Shown here: in pieces, positions 5,154-6,526 of the stretch
How the letters are laid out: every line of letters starts with the position of its first letter
How positions within the stretch are numbered: the stretch's first letter is position 1
Origin: Candidatus Aerophobota bacterium
GTDB taxonomy: Bacteria; Aerophobota; Aerophobia; Aerophobales; B3-G15
Length of the DNA: 6,526 nt
Assembly (NCBI GenBank): GCA_003648845.1
Contig: QMQA01000071.1
Span: 1-6,526 of the forward strand
Direction of reading: 5' to 3'
The notes under the pieces: generated by a model
Told to the model about the DNA's origin: nothing
The model's database searches: none
What the model saw: the letters and a program-made list of their open reading frames with translations, nothing else
Made by a program: the position numbers and the translations under genes

Positions 5154-6526
5154 ATGAATTTTATATTAATTACCTTCGCTGTAATTGGTGGATTGGCGCT
5201 TTTTCTGTACGGGCTGTCCCTGCTGAGTGGAGGGCTGCAGAAAGTAGCCGGACACAGACTCAGGCTCGTACTGGAAAAGCTCACAAACAGGCCGGTTAAA
5301 GGTATATTTGTTGGACTGTTTATTACAGCCACAATCCAGAGCTCTTCCATAACAACTGTAACTCTCCTCGGATTGATCAATTCCGGGTTAATGAGTCTGG
5401 AGCAGGCTGTTGGCGTTGTTCTGGGAGCAGAAATTGGTACCACTGTTACCGCACAAATAATTTCATTTAAGATTGGAAGTATGTTCTTTCCCTTAATAGC
5501 AGTGGGATTTTTTCTTTTCTTTTTTGGAAAAAAAGATAAATATAAACAGCTTGGTCAGATTATCTTAGGTTTTGGCATTCTCTTCTTAGGCATGCATACC
5601 ATGTCATCAACATTGAGGCCCCTAAGAGATAACGATTTCCTTATTAAAACATTAACCAATTTTGGCAAAGTCCCTGGTTTAGGAATAATCGCAGGAGCTG
5701 TTTTTACCGGAATAATCCAAAGCTCTTCTGCTACCACCGGGCTTGTAATAGCAATGGGGAAAGAGAACATCATCAATCTAAATTCTGCAATCCCTATAAT
5801 TCTGGGAGCTAACATTGGCACCTGTGTTACAGCATTGATTGCCTCCATAGGCTCCTCTCTTTCTGCAAAAAGAGCAGCTATGTCACATCTCATGTTTAAC
5901 GTAATTGGTGTACTTTTGTTCTTTCCTTTTCTTAAGCATTTTGCCCAACTTGTCTCTCTGACATCATTGGAGCTACCGAGACAGATTGCTAATGCGCATA
6001 CCATATTTAATACCACTATGACTTGTATTATGCTTCCGGCTACAGGATTCCTGATTGCTTTGGTGAAAAAGATGGTTCCTGGCGAAGAAATAAGGGCTGA
6101 TAAAGGAATAATGTACCTGGATGATAAACTCCTATATACACCTTCCATAGCAATAGGGCAGGCAAAAAAAGAAACTATGCGAATGGCAGCTATTGTCAGT
6201 GAAATGCTCACCAACAGTGAAAAAGCTCTGTTAACAGGAGAAAAGAAGTTTATTCTTCCAGTTTTAAAAAATGAAGAATCTGTTGATGAGCTGGACAACA
6301 TGATAGAAAGCTACCTTACAAAAATATCACACCGGTCTTTATCTCAAGAGCAATCAAGAGAGATAGCAATTCTGGTACATTCTATATCAGATATAGAGAG
6401 GGTAGCAGACCATACTCATAATATTGCCGAGCTGGTGGAGTATATGAAAAAGGAGAAAATTAAGTTTTCCAAAACAGCAATAGAAGAATTAAAAGAAATC
6501 TTTGATGCTGCAAAACAAAGCTATAC
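5154..6526 (+). CDS. Na+/phosphate cotransporter family protein with C-terminal PhoU-like domain (3' end outside the window)
   Basis: The frame is open from ATG 5154 to the window edge, giving 457 residues; relatives usually have about 530-560, so roughly 80-100 are missing. The membrane part (about 1-305) has the inverted repeat of the Na+/Pi (SLC34/NptA-type) family: GGLALFLYGLSLLSGGLQ (12-29), first QSSSITT (62-68) with GAEIGTT (91-97), then QSSSATT (189-195) with GANIGTC (218-224). It also carries two HxxFN motifs (SHLMFN 244-249, AHTIFN 281-286). From about 333 a helical PhoU-like domain follows, with SDIERVADHTHNIAE (412-426) matching the ExxRxxDxxxNIA metal-binding pattern. The likely role is sodium-coupled phosphate movement across the inner membrane. 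An in-frame TAA at 5124 limits the start, and 5154 is the only standard start codon before the conserved region, yet no Shine-Dalgarno is visible upstream. The long minus-strand frames opposite are shadows of this gene. Confidence 0.9.
   Translation, partial: MNFILITFAVIGGLALFLYGLSLLSGGLQKVAGHRLRLVLEKLTNRPVKGIFVGLFITATIQSSSITTVTLLGLINSGLMSLEQAVGVVLGAEIGTTVTAQIISFKIGSMFFPLIAVGFFLFFFGKKDKYKQLGQIILGFGILFLGMHTMSSTLRPLRDNDFLIKTLTNFGKVPGLGIIAGAVFTGIIQSSSATTGLVIAMGKENIINLNSAIPIILGANIGTCVTALIASIGSSLSAKRAAMSHLMFNVIGVLLFFPFLKHFAQLVSLTSLELPRQIANAHTIFNTTMTCIMLPATGFLIALVKKMVPGEEIRADKGIMYLDDKLLYTPSIAIGQAKKETMRMAAIVSEMLTNSEKALLTGEKKFILPVLKNEESVDELDNMIESYLTKISHRSLSQEQSREIAILVHSISDIERVADHTHNIAELVEYMKKEKIKFSKTAIEELKEIFDAAKQSY

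Noticed and set aside
5123..5443. Minus-strand open frame of 106 codons
   Set aside because: It is antisense to the start of the transporter and overlaps both promoters of the divergent region; no family features.
5555..6301. Long minus-strand open frame of 248 codons
   Set aside because: It lies opposite the clearly homologous Na+/Pi cotransporter frame; its product has no recognisable motif and mirrors the transporter codons.

Overview
The window comes from a bacterium of moderate to low GC content. Sigma70-type promoters, Shine-Dalgarno sites and a lipoprotein-free Sec signal peptide are visible. The gene set (apparent PPi-type phosphofructokinase, nicotinamidase, PAC2-family protein, Na+/phosphate symporter with a PhoU-like tail) would fit an anaerobic or uncultured lineage, but nothing here fixes the phylum. 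There are five genes that look intact or run off the edge, one decayed gene remnant, and no RNA gene, CRISPR array or insertion sequence that I can see.

Layout. Positions 1-74 hold a putative promoter and a weak ribosome binding site for a 625-residue exported protein (75-1952, +). Its NlpC/P60-like cysteine peptidase core appears to be split by a beta-propeller-like insert of about 240 residues. Convergent to it, with a 13-bp gap, is a leftward two-gene operon: a pncA-like nicotinamidase (3146-3736, -) followed 16 bp later by a phosphofructokinase (1966-3129, -). The operon has a near-consensus promoter at 3803-3831. That promoter lies in the 5' part of a rightward open frame (3796-4128) that carries only the C-terminal third of a metallo-beta-lactamase/glyoxalase II-type hydrolase and is best read as a pseudogene. 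Convergent to the remnant is a PAC2-family gene (4140-5000, -). It is divergent from a Na+/Pi cotransporter gene (5154 to beyond 6526, +). The 153-bp divergent region carries two predicted promoters whose -35 hexamers overlap almost completely on opposite strands.

How the genes fit together. The nicotinamidase and phosphofructokinase are almost certainly co-transcribed, joining NAD salvage to the committing step of glycolysis. The phosphofructokinase has Asp and Lys at the two positions associated with pyrophosphate use. The phosphate importer could matter to the same energy economy, but that link is only inference. The PAC2 protein has no recognisable partner here. The most unusual item is the exported peptidase-like protein with the inserted propeller.
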